A program made the translations under genes and the position numbers. Positions 41,501-50,400 of a stretch of DNA of 64,000 bases are shown piece after piece (the first letter of the stretch is position 1; each line of letters opens with the position of its first letter). The stretch covers positions 4,712,001 to 4,776,000 of the forward strand of contig NZ_JAZKUG010000001.1 in assembly GCF_036625195.1 (NCBI RefSeq). Direction: 5' to 3'. Under the pieces are notes generated by a model that worked only from the letters and a program-made list of their open reading frames with translations, was not told the DNA's origin and did not search any database. Source of the stretch: Accumulibacter sp. Lineage in GTDB: Bacteria > Pseudomonadota > Gammaproteobacteria > Burkholderiales > Rhodocyclaceae.

Positions 41501-43873
41501 CCAGGTGACCACCGAGCCATCGGCACGCAGTGCGGCAAAGGCGAACAGCGTTGAAAACACCACCCTCACGTCAATCGTCCCGTCGAGCTGTGCCCCGACG
41601 GGAAGACTGAAGCCACCATCACCGCCCCAAGTGACCAGCGACCCGTCGGCGCGCAGCGCGGCAAAGGCCGATTCCGTCGAAAAGACCTCCCGCACGTCGA
41701 TCGTCCCGTCGAGCTTTGCCGCCACCGCGAAACTGTCGCCCCCGTACCTCGAATCCCCCCAGGTGATCACCGAGCCGTCGGCTCGCAGCGCGGCGAAGGC
41801 GCCCACCGTTGAGCACACCCGCATCACGTCGTTGGCACCGCTCAGCTGCGCCGCCACCGCGGAACTGTCGCCCCCGTACCTCTGACCCCCCCACGTCACC
41901 ACAGCCCCATCGGCGCGAATGGCAGCAAAGGCGTTCCCGTTGACCGATTCACCCGAGCTATGCCCCGGAAAAACCACCGCCACCCGCTCGGTCACCAACA
42001 CGTCATCGGCAAACGGATCCGCCACCCCGACGACATCCCGCAGCCGGTCCGCGACCGCACTGCTGTCACCCCCCGCAGCCGCATCGCCCCAGGTGACCAG
42101 CGAGCCATCCGCCCGCCGCGCGGCAAAGGCGTTGTTCGTCGAGAACACCTCCCGGACATCGAGAGTCCCGTCGAGCTTGGCCGCAACCGTCGAGCTGTCG
42201 CCGCCGGAGGCTGCCGATCCCCAGGTCACGACCGAGCCATCGCCGCGCAGCGCGGCAAAGGCGCCGTCGGTCGCGAACACTTCGGTCACATCGATCGTCC
42301 CGTCGAGCGCTCCCGCGACCGGCGAACTGTCGCCGCCCGACGACGAGTTCCCCCAGCTGACCACCGAGCCGTCGGCGCGCAGCGCGGCAAAGGCGCGCCC
42401 GGTCGAAAACACCTGCGTCACGTCGATCGTGCCGTCGAGCAGCGCGGCGACGGCGCTGCTGTCGCCGCCTTCCCCCGGACTCCCCCAGGTGACGACCGAG
42501 CCGTCGGCACGCAGCGCGGCAAAGGCATGCGAGGTCGAGAAGACCTGCACGACGTCGATCGTCCCGTCGATCTGCGCCGCGACCGCGCCGGCGTCAGCGC
42601 TGTAGGCGGGGGCTCCCCAGACCACCAGCGAACCGTCGCGGCGCAGCGCGACGAAGGCGCCGACGTTGGCAAAGACGCGCACGACGTCGATCGTCCCGTC
42701 GAGTTGCGCGGCGACGGTAGCGCTGTCGCCGCCATAGGTCGCCGATCCCCAGGTGACGACCGAGCCGTCGGCACGCAGCGCGGCGAAGGCCTCGCTCGTC
42801 GCCGCGACCTGCGTGACGGCGATCGTCCCGTCGAGCTGCGCGGCGACGCTGCTGCTGTCGCCGCCATGGCCGGAATAGCCCCAGGTGACGACCGAGCCGT
42901 CGGCACGACGCGCGGCAAAGGCGCCGGCGCTGGAGCACAGCTCGATCACATCGATCGTCCCGTCGAGCTGCGCCGCCACCGCGGAACGACTGCCGCCGTA
43001 CACCGAGTGCCCCCAGGTGACGACCGAGCCGTCGGCGCGCAGCGCTGCGAAAGCGAGCTCCGTCGAAAACACCCGGGTGATGTCGATCGTGCCGTCGATC
43101 TGCGCTGCCACGGCCGAACTGTCGCCGCCCGACGAAGCATCGCCCCAGGTGACGACCGAGCCATCGGCGCGCAGTGCGGCAAAGGCGGACAGCGTCGAAA
43201 ACACCTGCCGCACGTCGAGCGCGCCGCCGAGTTGCACCGCGAGCGCGGAACTGTCGCCACCGGAGGCGGCATCGCCCCAGGTGACGACCGAGCCGTCGGC
43301 GCGCAGCGCGGCGAAGGCCTTGGCGTTGCGCCATTCGCCGGGGCTGTGGTTGGGAAAGGAGAACGGCAGCCGGGCAATGGTCATGCCGAGCAGGCCGCGC
43401 CAGTCCGGCGCAGCCAGTGGTGGCGTGCGCACTTCGCCGACGTCGAGCCGCCAGGCGCCGCCGAGATCGGCGTGGCCGACGGGGGTCGAGGCGGCGGCGA
43501 CCGGGGCGCCGAGGGCTGCGGCAAGCGCGTCGACGAAGGCGCGGCCGGCTGCGCCGTCGCCGACGGCACAGGCGTAGAGTTGCACATCGCCACCGGCAGC
43601 GAGCGCCCGGCCGATCGCCGCGAGATCCTCCGCGCGGCCGGCGAGCGAGCCGGCATCGACCGCGGCCGCACCGAGCAGGATCGCGCCCGGTCGACCGTGC
43701 GCGAGGAGGCGGATCGAGGCGAACTCGCTGCGCCCGTCAACGGCGGCGCGGAGCTGCCGCAGGCCGTCCTCCTGCGCACCGAGCAGCCGCCATTCGCTGT
43801 TGGTGGGCAGACTCGCGACGAGCGCCGGGCGATCGGCAACGCGGTGATCGATGAGGACCAGGGTTCGCTTCAT
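35600..43873 (-). CDS. giant DUF4347/RCC1-like/cadherin-like/RTX protein E
   Basis: 2,757 residues in one frame. The ATG at 43873 has GGAGG upstream with good spacing. DUF4347 is at about 4-161 (H59, C102). A ten-repeat RCC1-like array (about 181-629) ends with the cap ADPFADDVLV. A second array of twenty repeats (about 643-1541) ends ATPFSDDLSLA. Two cadherin-like domains follow (about 1548-1771; AEDAAYTFSSADFPFTDPSD, LAAGQLVFTPAAN, FSFQIQDDGGT). RTX repeats occupy about 1781-2644 and the tail ends VDFLVT. The head up to the end of the first array is nearly identical to that of F (about 99% by eye), while the second array differs repeat by repeat. No signal peptide. Likely a type I-exported adhesin or matrix protein. 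Confidence 0.9.
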   Translation of the reverse strand: MKRTLVLIDHRVADRPALVASLPTNSEWRLLGAQEDGLRQLRAAVDGRSEFASIRLLAHGRPGAILLGAAAVDAGSLAGRAEDLAAIGRALAAGGDVQLYACAVGDGAAGRAFVDALAAALGAPVAAASTPVGHADLGGAWRLDVGEVRTPPLAAPDWRGLLGMTIARLPFSFPNHSPGEWRNAKAFAALRADGSVVTWGDAASGGDSSALAVQLGGALDVRQVFSTLSAFAALRADGSVVTWGDASSGGDSSAVAAQIDGTIDITRVFSTELAFAALRADGSVVTWGHSVYGGSRSAVAAQLDGTIDVIELCSSAGAFAARRADGSVVTWGYSGHGGDSSSVAAQLDGTIAVTQVAATSEAFAALRADGSVVTWGSATYGGDSATVAAQLDGTIDVVRVFANVGAFVALRRDGSLVVWGAPAYSADAGAVAAQIDGTIDVVQVFSTSHAFAALRADGSVVTWGSPGEGGDSSAVAALLDGTIDVTQVFSTGRAFAALRADGSVVSWGNSSSGGDSSPVAGALDGTIDVTEVFATDGAFAALRGDGSVVTWGSAASGGDSSTVAAKLDGTLDVREVFSTNNAFAARRADGSLVTWGDAAAGGDSSAVADRLRDVVGVADPFADDVLVTERVAVVFPGHSSGESVNGNAFAAIRADGAVVTWGGQRYGGDSSAVAAQLSGANDVMRVCSTVGAFAALRADGSVITWGDSRYGGDSFAVAAKLDGTIDVREVFSTESAFAALRADGSLVTWGGDGGFSLPVGAQLDGTIDVRVVFSTLFAFAALRADGSVVTWGHSSYGGNSSAVAAQIDGTIDVLEVSSTRFAFAALRADGSVVTWGESSYGGNSSAVAAQLDGTNDVMQVFSAPFAFTALRADGSVVTWGYSSYGGNSSAVAAQLDGTIDVTEVFATDGAFAALRADGSVVTWGNDSYGGNSSTVAAQLDGTIDVTQVFSTEGAFAALRADGSVVTWGNGSSYGGNSSAVATQLDGTIDVTQVFSTDYAFAALRADGSVVTWGNDSYGGNSSAVATQVDGTIDVTQVFSTHGAFAALRADGSVVVWGNSARGGSIGQAPPVDGTIDVTQVASTGRAFAALRADGSVVSWGDSSSGGNSSTVAAQLDGTNDVTEVFSTKQGAFAALRADGSVVTWGSSSYGGNSSAVATQIDGTSDVTEVFSAGYAFAALRADGSVVTWGLSPWGGDSSAVAAQLDGTIDVTRVLSTEGAFAALRADGSVVTWGDSSFGGNSSTVAAQIDGTIDVTQVFSAGYAFAALRVDGSVVTWGNASYGGDSSAVSGEIDGTSDVVRVFATRTAFAALHDDGSVVAWGQASRGGDISGVAPLLDGTTEAVDVVDVASTDGAFAALRGDGSVVTWGDSLYGGNSSTVAAQLDGTIDVTQVFSTVYAFAALRADGSVVAWGNDSYGGNSSTVAAQLDGTIDVTQVFSTEGAFAALRADGSVVTWGYAHYGGSSAAVATQLDGTIDVTQVFSTDRAFAALRADGSLVVWGDSSAGGDLSALGSPWSDVIGIATPFSDDLSLAADPSHSFHQAPSGSDRSVPVAEDAAYTFSSADFPFTDPSDTPADALLAVRIDTLPAAGSLSLSGNPVTAGQSISAADLAAGQLVFTPAANVHGAAYAQFSFQIQDDGGTALGGADLDPTPNRITIDLLSANDAPEGADHTVHVRQGSGHAFALTEFGFTDSVDSPANALLAVRISTLPGAGSLALAGVPVSAGQSISVADLAAGNLVFTPAGDDSGDGYAQFSFQVQDDGGTANGGADLDPTPNTMSIDVKRRTATDGDDHLVGTADDDVLDGLAGSDILAGLAGNDRYVIDVLTDIVVEQPGAGIDRVDVAFLAGDTYLLPEHVEHARVANTTPEVNLGGNALDNELTGNDTANQLAGEEGNDTLHGGAGDDLLAGDAGNDSLAGEQGNDTLNGGSGNDTLAGEEGNDTLNGGAGSDTLAGGDGNDTLNGSSGADSMSGGDGSDTYYVEHGGDGVSESNAGAAGGSDLVYSYLASYTLTAHVENGRLLATGAANLTGNDLDNLLHAGIGANVLDGAGGNDTVSYLHGASSAVSASLAIAGAQATGGSGSDTLIAIENLSGSTYDDTLTGDGNANVLSGAQGNDFLNGGAGNDTLDGGAGNDRLWGGSGADSLIGGDGSDFYYVDDAGDSVSETDANPATGGTDQVFSYAAAYTLGTHIENGRILATGAANLTGNALDNLLDAGTGNNLLDGAGGNDTVSYLYGASSGVSVSLALAGAQATGGSGSDTLAGIENLTGSTYDDTLTGDGNANRLSGAQGNDFLNGGGGNDTLDGGAGNDRLWGGTGADSLIGGDGSDFYYVDDAGDSVTETNANPATGGTDQVLSYLASTTLGAHIENGRILATGVANLTGNALDNLLDAGTGANLLDGAGGNDTVSYLYGASSGVSVSLAIAGAQATGGSGSDTLTGIENLSGSTYDDTLTGDGNANRLTGAQGNDFLNGNAGNDSLEGGAGNDTLWGGTGADSLSGGDGSDLYYVDHAGDSVSESNANPTTGGIDQVFSYLAAYTLGANVENGRILATGAVSLSGNGLANLLYAGTGNNLLDGAGGNDTVSYLYGASSGVSVSLAVAGAQTTGGSGSDTLTGIEHLVGSAYADALSGDGGANLLSGGNGNDTLSGGLGADTFRFDMLPNAATNRDTISDFNVLDDTIELENAIFTSLPNGPLAATSFRSGAGLTTAADADDYLIYDTASGALYYDANGNIGAGPVQIATLAAGLALTNVDFLVT
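36130..37900 (-). repeat. 528 bp RTX tandem units in E
   Basis: Three copies. The QGNDFLN marker lies near 36468, 36996 and 37524, spaced exactly 528 bp, and the copies differ mainly by substitutions. Confidence 0.8.
39265..41945 (-). repeat. RCC1-like array 2 of E (20 repeats)
   Basis: Twenty repeats with variable loops. Repeat 10 (IGQAPPVDG) and repeat 16 (insertion EAVDVVDVAS) are the irregular ones. Confidence 0.88.
41985..43330 (-). repeat. RCC1-like array 1 of E (10 repeats)
   Basis: Ten repeats. The sixth is atypical (VALRRDGSLVVWG, without the GG motif), and F has the same deviation at the same place. Confidence 0.9.
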
Positions 43874-44416
43874 TGCATTCCTCCGGGGTGTGTCAGGTCA
43901 TGGTGTGCTGGCCGACCCGGGCGCGGTGGGCGACGAAGCCCGCCGCCGGCGGGGTTCGCCGCGTGCGCGGGTCTGGCCGGGAATCTGCTGCGCGTGCCGC
44001 GGTCGCTGTCGGAGTGGCTGTGCGAGTGGCTGTGCGGCGGTTGCAGCGCGGACGCGAAGGCGGCGGCGAAGCCGCCGACCGAGCGCGATGCACGCGAACC
44101 GCATCCGAGCACAGAACCCATCCTCCCGCAGAAAACACTCGCCAGGGACGAACCAAGGCGGCGCGCCCGAACGGTGGGCCGCTGCCGCCACCGGGAATCC
44201 GGTCGGCGGCTGGCGGTGTTGCCGGGGATCGAATCTAGCAGAAGGGCCAGCGTCGTGGGGCAGCGATTTGCTTCTTACGTGGATCATACAGGGCGGGCTC
44301 TGGCACAGCCGGTGGCCGCCGCGGGACGGGCTCGCGATGGGGCTGCTCCGGCTTTGCCCGCGGCGCTTTGGCTGACCGCCACTGCCGCCGGCGAGCGGCG
44401 GCAGTGGCGGCGGACT
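43874..44416. other. 543 bp spacer between F and E, copy 1
   Basis: No supported gene. Next to the stop of F is a strong hairpin (separate entry). About 140 bases from the left end of F, on the minus strand, is a TATGAT (44283-44288), 5 of 6 to a -10 box, but without a good -35. An AT-richer patch surrounds it. Near E there is only the GGAGG ribosome site, with a two-codon ATG CAA TGA frame overlapping the start of E. Short frames through the spacer are arginine/proline-rich shadows. Confidence 0.5.
44376..44410 (-). terminator. strong hairpin just after the stop of F
   Basis: CCGCCACTGCCGCC, a 7-base loop (GCTCGCC), then GGCGGCAGTGGCGG: a perfect 14 bp GC-rich stem starting 6 bases after the TGA at 44417-44419. 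No T-run follows, so it may be a non-classical terminator or protect the 3' end of the transcript. Confidence 0.6.
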
Positions 44417-47400
44417 TCAGGTGACGAGGAAGTCGAGGTGGCTCAGGGCGAGGCCACTGGCGAGCGTGGCGACCTGCACCGGGCCGGCGCCGGTGTTGCC
44501 GTTGGCGTCGTAGTAGAGCGCGCCGCTGGTGCTGTCGTAGATGAGGTAGTCGTCGGCGTCGGCGGCGGCGGTGAGGCCGGCGCCGGAGCGGAACGAGGTG
44601 GCGGCCAGCGGGCCGTTCGGCAGCGACGCGAAGATCGCGTTCTCGAGTTCGATGGTGTCGTCGAGGACGTTGAAGTCGCTGATCGTGTCGCGGTTGGTCG
44701 CGGCATTGGGGAGCGTGTCGAAGCGGAAGATGTCGGCGCCGAGGCCGCCGGTGAGGGTGTCGTTGCCGTTGCCGCCGCTGAGGAGGTTGGCACCGCCGTC
44801 GCCGCTGAGGGTGTCGGCGTAGGCCGAGCCGACGAGGTTCTCGATGCCGGCGAGGGTGTCGCTGCCGGAGCCGCCGGTGGCGGTGCCGCTGGCGAGGCTG
44901 GCGGTGACGCCGCTGCTGGCGCCGTAGAGGTAGCTGGCGGTATCGTTGCCGCCGGCACCGTCGAGGAGGTTGTTGCCGGCGCCGGCGTAGAGGAGGTTGG
45001 CGAGGGCGTTGCCGCTCAGGCTGGCGACGCCGGTGGCGAGGATGCGGCCGTTCTCGATGTGCGCGCCGAGGGTGTAGGCGGCCAGCGAGCTGAAGACCTG
45101 GTCGATGCCGCCGGTGGCGGGATTGGCGTTGGTCTCGGTGACGCTGTCGCCGGCGTGGTCGATGTAGTAGAGGTCGGCGCCGTCGCCACCGCTCAGGCTG
45201 TCGGCACCGGTGCCGCCCCAGAGGGTGTCGTTGCCGGCGCCGCCGTCGAGGGTGTCGTTGCCGGCACCCCCATTGAGGAAGTCGTTGCCCTGGGCGCCGC
45301 TGAGGCGGTTGGCGTTGCCGTCGCCGGTGAGAGTGTCGTCGTAGGTGGAGCCGCTGAGGTTCTCGATGCCGGTGAGGGTGTCGCTGCCGGAGCCGCCGGT
45401 GGCTTGTGCGCCAAGGATGGCGAGGCTGACGCTGATACCGCTGCTGGCGCCATAGAGGTAGCTGACGGTGTCGTTGCCGCCGGCACCGTCGAGGAGGTTG
45501 GCACCGGTGCCGGCGTCGAGGAGGTTGTCGAGGGTGTTGCCGATGAGGTTGGCGACGCCGGTGGCGAGGATGCGGCCGTTCTCGATGTGGGCGCCGAGGG
45601 TGGTGCTGGCGAGGTAGCTGAGGACCTGGTCGGTGCCGCCGGTTGCCGGGTTGGCGTTGGTCTCGCTGACGCTGTCGCCGGCGTCGTCGACGTAGTAGGA
45701 ATCCGAACCTTCGCCGCCGACCAGGCTGTCGGCACCGCTGCCGCCCCAGAGGCGGTCGTTGCCGGTGCCGCCGTCGAGGGTGTCGTTGCCGGCGTCGCCA
45801 TTTAGGAAGTCGTTGCCCTGCGCGCCACTCAGGCGGTTGGCATTGGCGTCGCCGCGCAGGGTGTCGTCCCAGGTCGATCCGCCGAGGTTCTCGATGGCGA
45901 TCAGGGTGTCGCTGCCCGAGCCGCCGGTGGCCTGCGGAGCGGCGATGGCGAGGCTGACGCTGACGCCGCTGGTGGCATCGGCGTAGCTGGCGGTGTCGCT
46001 GCCCGCGCTGCCGGAGAGCGTGTCGTTGCCGGCACCACCGGTGAGCGTGTCGTTGCCGTTGCCGCCTTCGAGGCGGTTGGCGTTGCCGTCGCCGGCGAGG
46101 CTGTCGTCCTGGTTGGAGCCGATGAGGTGCTCGATCGACATGAGGGTGTCGCTGCCGGAGCCACCGGTCGCCTGCGCGCTGGCGACGGCCAAGCTGATGC
46201 TGACGCCGGCGCTGGCACCGTAGAGGTAGCTGACGGTGTCGTGGCCGCCGGCGCCGTCGAGGACGTTGTGGCCGCTGCCGGCGTAGAGCAGGTTGTCGAG
46301 GGCGTTGCCGGTGAGGTTCGCGGCGCCGCCGGCGAGGATGCGGCCGTTCTCGACGTGCGCCGTGAGGGTGTAGGTGGAGAGGTAGCTGTAGACCTGGTCG
46401 GTGCCACCGGACGCGGGGTTGGCGTTGGTTTCGGTGACGTTGTCACCGGCGTGGTCGACGTAGTAGAGGTCGGAGCCGTCGCCGCCGAGCAGGCTGTCGG
46501 CACCGCTGCCGCCCCAGAGGCGGTCGTTGCCGGTGCCGCCGTCGAGGCTGTCGTTGCCGGCACCGCCGTCGAGCGCGTCATCGCCGCTGCCGCCTTCGAG
46601 GCGGTTGGCGTTGCCGTCGCCGGTCAGGGTGTCGGCGAAGGCGGAGCCGACGAGGTTCTCGATGCCGATGAGCGTGTCGAGGCCGGCGCCGGATGTGTTC
46701 TGTGGCACACCCTGCGTGGCGAGCGTGACGGTGACACCACTGCCCGCGTCGCTGTAGCGCGCCGTGTCGGTCCCCTGCCCTCCGAGCAGCCGGTCGTCGC
46801 CGGCACCGCCGGCGAGCGTGTCGTTGCCTGCGCCGCCATCGAGGGTGTCGTTGCCGCCAAGACCCTCGAGCGTGTTGTCGTTCGGGCCGCCAGGCAGGTG
46901 GTCGTCGCCGTCCCCGCCGACCAACGGCCTGACATCGATCGTGATGGCGTTCGCCGATGGATCGAGGTCGATGCCGCCACCGACGGTGCCGCCGTCATCC
47001 TGCACCTGGAAGCTGAAGTTGGCGTAGGCGTTGCCGCTGGCGTTGGCGGCCGGCGTGAAAACGAGGTTGCCGGCGACGATGTCGCTGGCGGTGATCGTCT
47101 GCCCGGGGCTGACGGCAGCGCCCGAGAGGGTGAGGCTGCCGGCGACGGGCAGCGTGCCGATGCGCACGGCGAGGAGTGCGTTGGCAGGGGTGTCGGTTGC
47201 GTCGCTGAAGCCGAAGTCGGCTGCATCGAAGACGTAGGGGTTGTCTTCGTAGGTGCTGACCGTGTTGTCGGCGCCCGACGGCGCGTCGTTCACCGGCGTC
47301 ACGTCGATCGTGATGAGGTTCGGCGTCGGGTCGAGGTCGGCGCCGCCGTCGGCGGTGCCACCGTCATCCTGGACCTGGAAGCTGAAGCTGGCGGAAGCGT

Positions 47401-50400
47401 TGCCGCTGGAGTCGGTGGCCGGGGTGAAGACGAGCTGGCCGGCGGCGAGGTCGGCAACCGAGATGGACTGTCCGGGCGTGACGGGGATGCCGGCGAGGGT
47501 CAGGCTCCCGGCAGCGGGCAGCGTGCTGATACGCACGGCGAGGAGCGCATTGGCGGGACTGTCGGCCGCGTCGCTGAAGCCGAAATCGGCCGTGGAGAAG
47601 ACGTAGGGGTTGTCTTCGCGCGTGCTGACGGCCTTGTCGGCGCCCGAGGGAGCGTCGTTGACCGGTGTCACATCGACCGTGATGAGGTTCGGCGTCGGGT
47701 CGAGGTCGGCGCCACCGAGGGCAGTGCCGCCGTCGTCCTGGACCTGGAAGCTGAAGGTCGCGTAAGCGTTGCCGCTGGCGTTGGCGGCCGGGGTGAAGAC
47801 GAGCTGGCCGGCAGCGAGGTCGGCAACCGAGATGGACTGCCCGGGCGTGACGGGGATGCCGGCGAGGGTCAGGCTGCCGGCCTCCGGCAGCGCGTCGATG
47901 CGCACGGCGAGCAAGGTGTCGGCCGGCGTGTCGGAGGGATCGGTGAACGGGAAGTCGGCGCGGGTGAAGGTGTAAGCGGCATCCTCGGCGACGAGCACGC
48001 TGCGGTCGCTGCCGGACGGCGCATGGTGAAACGAGTCGTTTCGGCCGGCAGCCAACGAGAGGTCGTCCGAGAACGGCGTGGCGAGGCTAATGATGTCGTC
48101 CCTTGGCGGCCTTACAAGAGCGCTCAATTCGCCGCCAGCCAACGGACTTCCCCAGACCACCAGCGAGCCGTCTGCGCGCAGCGCGGCAAAGGCACGCCCG
48201 GTCGAAAACACCTGCTTCACGTCGATCGTTCCGTCGAGCTGTGCTGCCACTGCGGAACTGTTGCCGCCCGACGACGAATCGCCCCAGGTAATGACCGAGC
48301 CATCGGCGCGCAGCGCGGCAAAGGCGTACCCCGTCGAAAACACCTGAGTCACATCGATCGTGCCGTTGAGCTGTGCAGCCACCGTGGAACTGCTGCCGCC
48401 GTACGACGAATCCCCCCAAGTGACGACCGAACCGTCTTCGCGCAGCGCGGCAAATGCCCAGTCTGTTGAAAACACCTGCGTGACGTCGTTCGTTCCGTTG
48501 AGCTGCGCCGCCACGCTCGAACTGTTGCCACCCCGTGACGAATCTCCCCACGTGACGACCGAGCCGTTTGTTCGCAGGGCGGCAAAGGCATATTCCGTCG
48601 AAAATATTTCCGTCACGTCGATCGTCCCATCCAATTGCGTCGCCACCGCGGACCTATTGCCGCCGTACGACGCATGCCCCCAGGTGACGACCGAGCCATC
48701 GGCGCGCAGCACGGCAAAGGCACTGCGCGTCGAACACACCTGGGTAGCGTCATTCGCCCCGTCGAGTTGTGCCGCGACCGCGGAACTGTCGCCGCCAGAC
48801 GTTGGGTCGCCCCACGTCACGACCGACCCATCGGCGCGCAGCGCCGCAAACGCGTATTGCGTCGAAAACATCTGCGTGACGTCGTTCGTTCCGTCGAGCT
48901 GCGCTGCCACGCTCGAACTATTGCCGCCGAACGACGCTTCACCCCACGTGACGACCGATCCATCGGCGCGCAGGGCGGCAAATGAGTACGGTGTCGAAAA
49001 TACCTGCGTGACATCGAGTGTGCCGTCGAGTGCGGCCGCGACCACCGAACTGTTGCCGCCCCACGACGAATCCCCCCAAGTCACTATCGAGCCATCGGCG
49101 CGGAGTGCAGCAAAGGCGTATGGCGTCGAAAACACCTGCGTGACCTGCATCGTACCGTCGAGTTGGGAAGCGACCGCGGAGCTGTCGCCCCCGGACGACC
49201 GATCACCCCAGGTGACGACCGATCCGTTGGCGCGCACTGCGGCGAAGGCGTCGTTGGTCGAAAACACCTGCGTCACCCCGATCGTTCCGTCGAGCTGTGT
49301 CGCTACCGCGGAGTTGTCGCCCCCGTAGTAGGAATCCCCCCAGGTAACCACCGACCCATCAGCCCGCACTGCGGCAAAGGCCCGGACCGTCGAAGACACC
49401 TGCATGACGTCGACGGTGCCGTCGAGTGGCGGCGCCTGATGGATGCGCCCGTTCTCCACCTCAGACGGGTCGCCCCAGACGACCACCGAGCGATCGGCGC
49501 GCAGCGCAGCAAAGGCGCGGCTGGTCGCAAACACCTGCATGACGTCGATCGTTCCGTCGAGCTGCGCCGCCACCGCAGAACTGTTGCCACCGGACGACGA
49601 ATCGCCCCAGGTAACGACCGAGCCATCGGCGCGCAGCGCGGCAAAGGCGGAGTACGTCGAAAACACCTGCCTGACGTCGATCGTCCCGTCGAGCTTAGCC
49701 GCCACCGCGGAACTGTTGCCACCGCGCGACGAGTCCCCCCAGGTGACGACCGAACCGTCGGCACGCAGCGCGGCAAAGGCGTAAGCCGTCGAAAAAACCT
49801 CCAGCACGTCGATCGTCCCGTCGAGCCGCGCCGCGACCGCAACACTGTTGCCGCCGTACGACGAATCCCCCCAGGTGACCACCGAGCCGTCGGCGCGCAG
49901 CGCGGCAAAGGCGCCATGCGTCGAAAACACCTCCCGCACGTCGATCGTCCCGTCGAGCTGCGCCGCGACTGCGGAACTGTCACCGCCGTACGACGATTGC
50001 CCCCAAGTGACCACCGAGCCATCGGCACGCAGCGCGGCAAAGGCCACTTGCGTCGAAAACACCTGCGTGACGTCGATCGTGCCGTCGAGCTGTGGCGCCA
50101 CCGCGGAGCTGTTGCCGCCGTCGTCGGAATCCCCCCAGGTGACCACCGATCCGTCGGCGCGCAGCGCTGCAAACGCGTTTCGCGTCGAAAACAGCTGCGT
50201 CACGTCGATCGTCCCGTCGAGTTGCGCTACCAACGCGGAACTGTCGGCGCCGTACAAGGAATATCCCCAGGTGACGACCGAGCCGTCAGTGCGCAGCGCA
50301 GCGAAGGCGCTCGCCGTCGAAAACACTACCCTCACGTCAATCGTCCCGTCGAGTTCCCACTCGACGCGCGAACTGTTACCGCCGAACGACGAATCCCCCC

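Larger units (their letters stand above)
41952..45005. repeat. large direct repeat, copy 1 (about 3,054 bp)
   Basis: Nearly identical to 50724-53777, offset 8,772 bp. It contains the last part of F (final RTX units and tail), the 543 bp spacer, and the DUF4347 head plus first RCC1-like array of E. A handful of substitutions occur in the array part; the part from about 43430 to 45005 looks identical by eye. Confidence 0.92.

Noticed and set aside
43874..44416. Small minus-strand frames of 83-129 residues in the duplicated spacer
   Set aside because: Composition is low-complexity and arginine/proline-rich, the ribosome sites are misplaced, and they overlap each other. Conservation between the copies is explained by the recent duplication.
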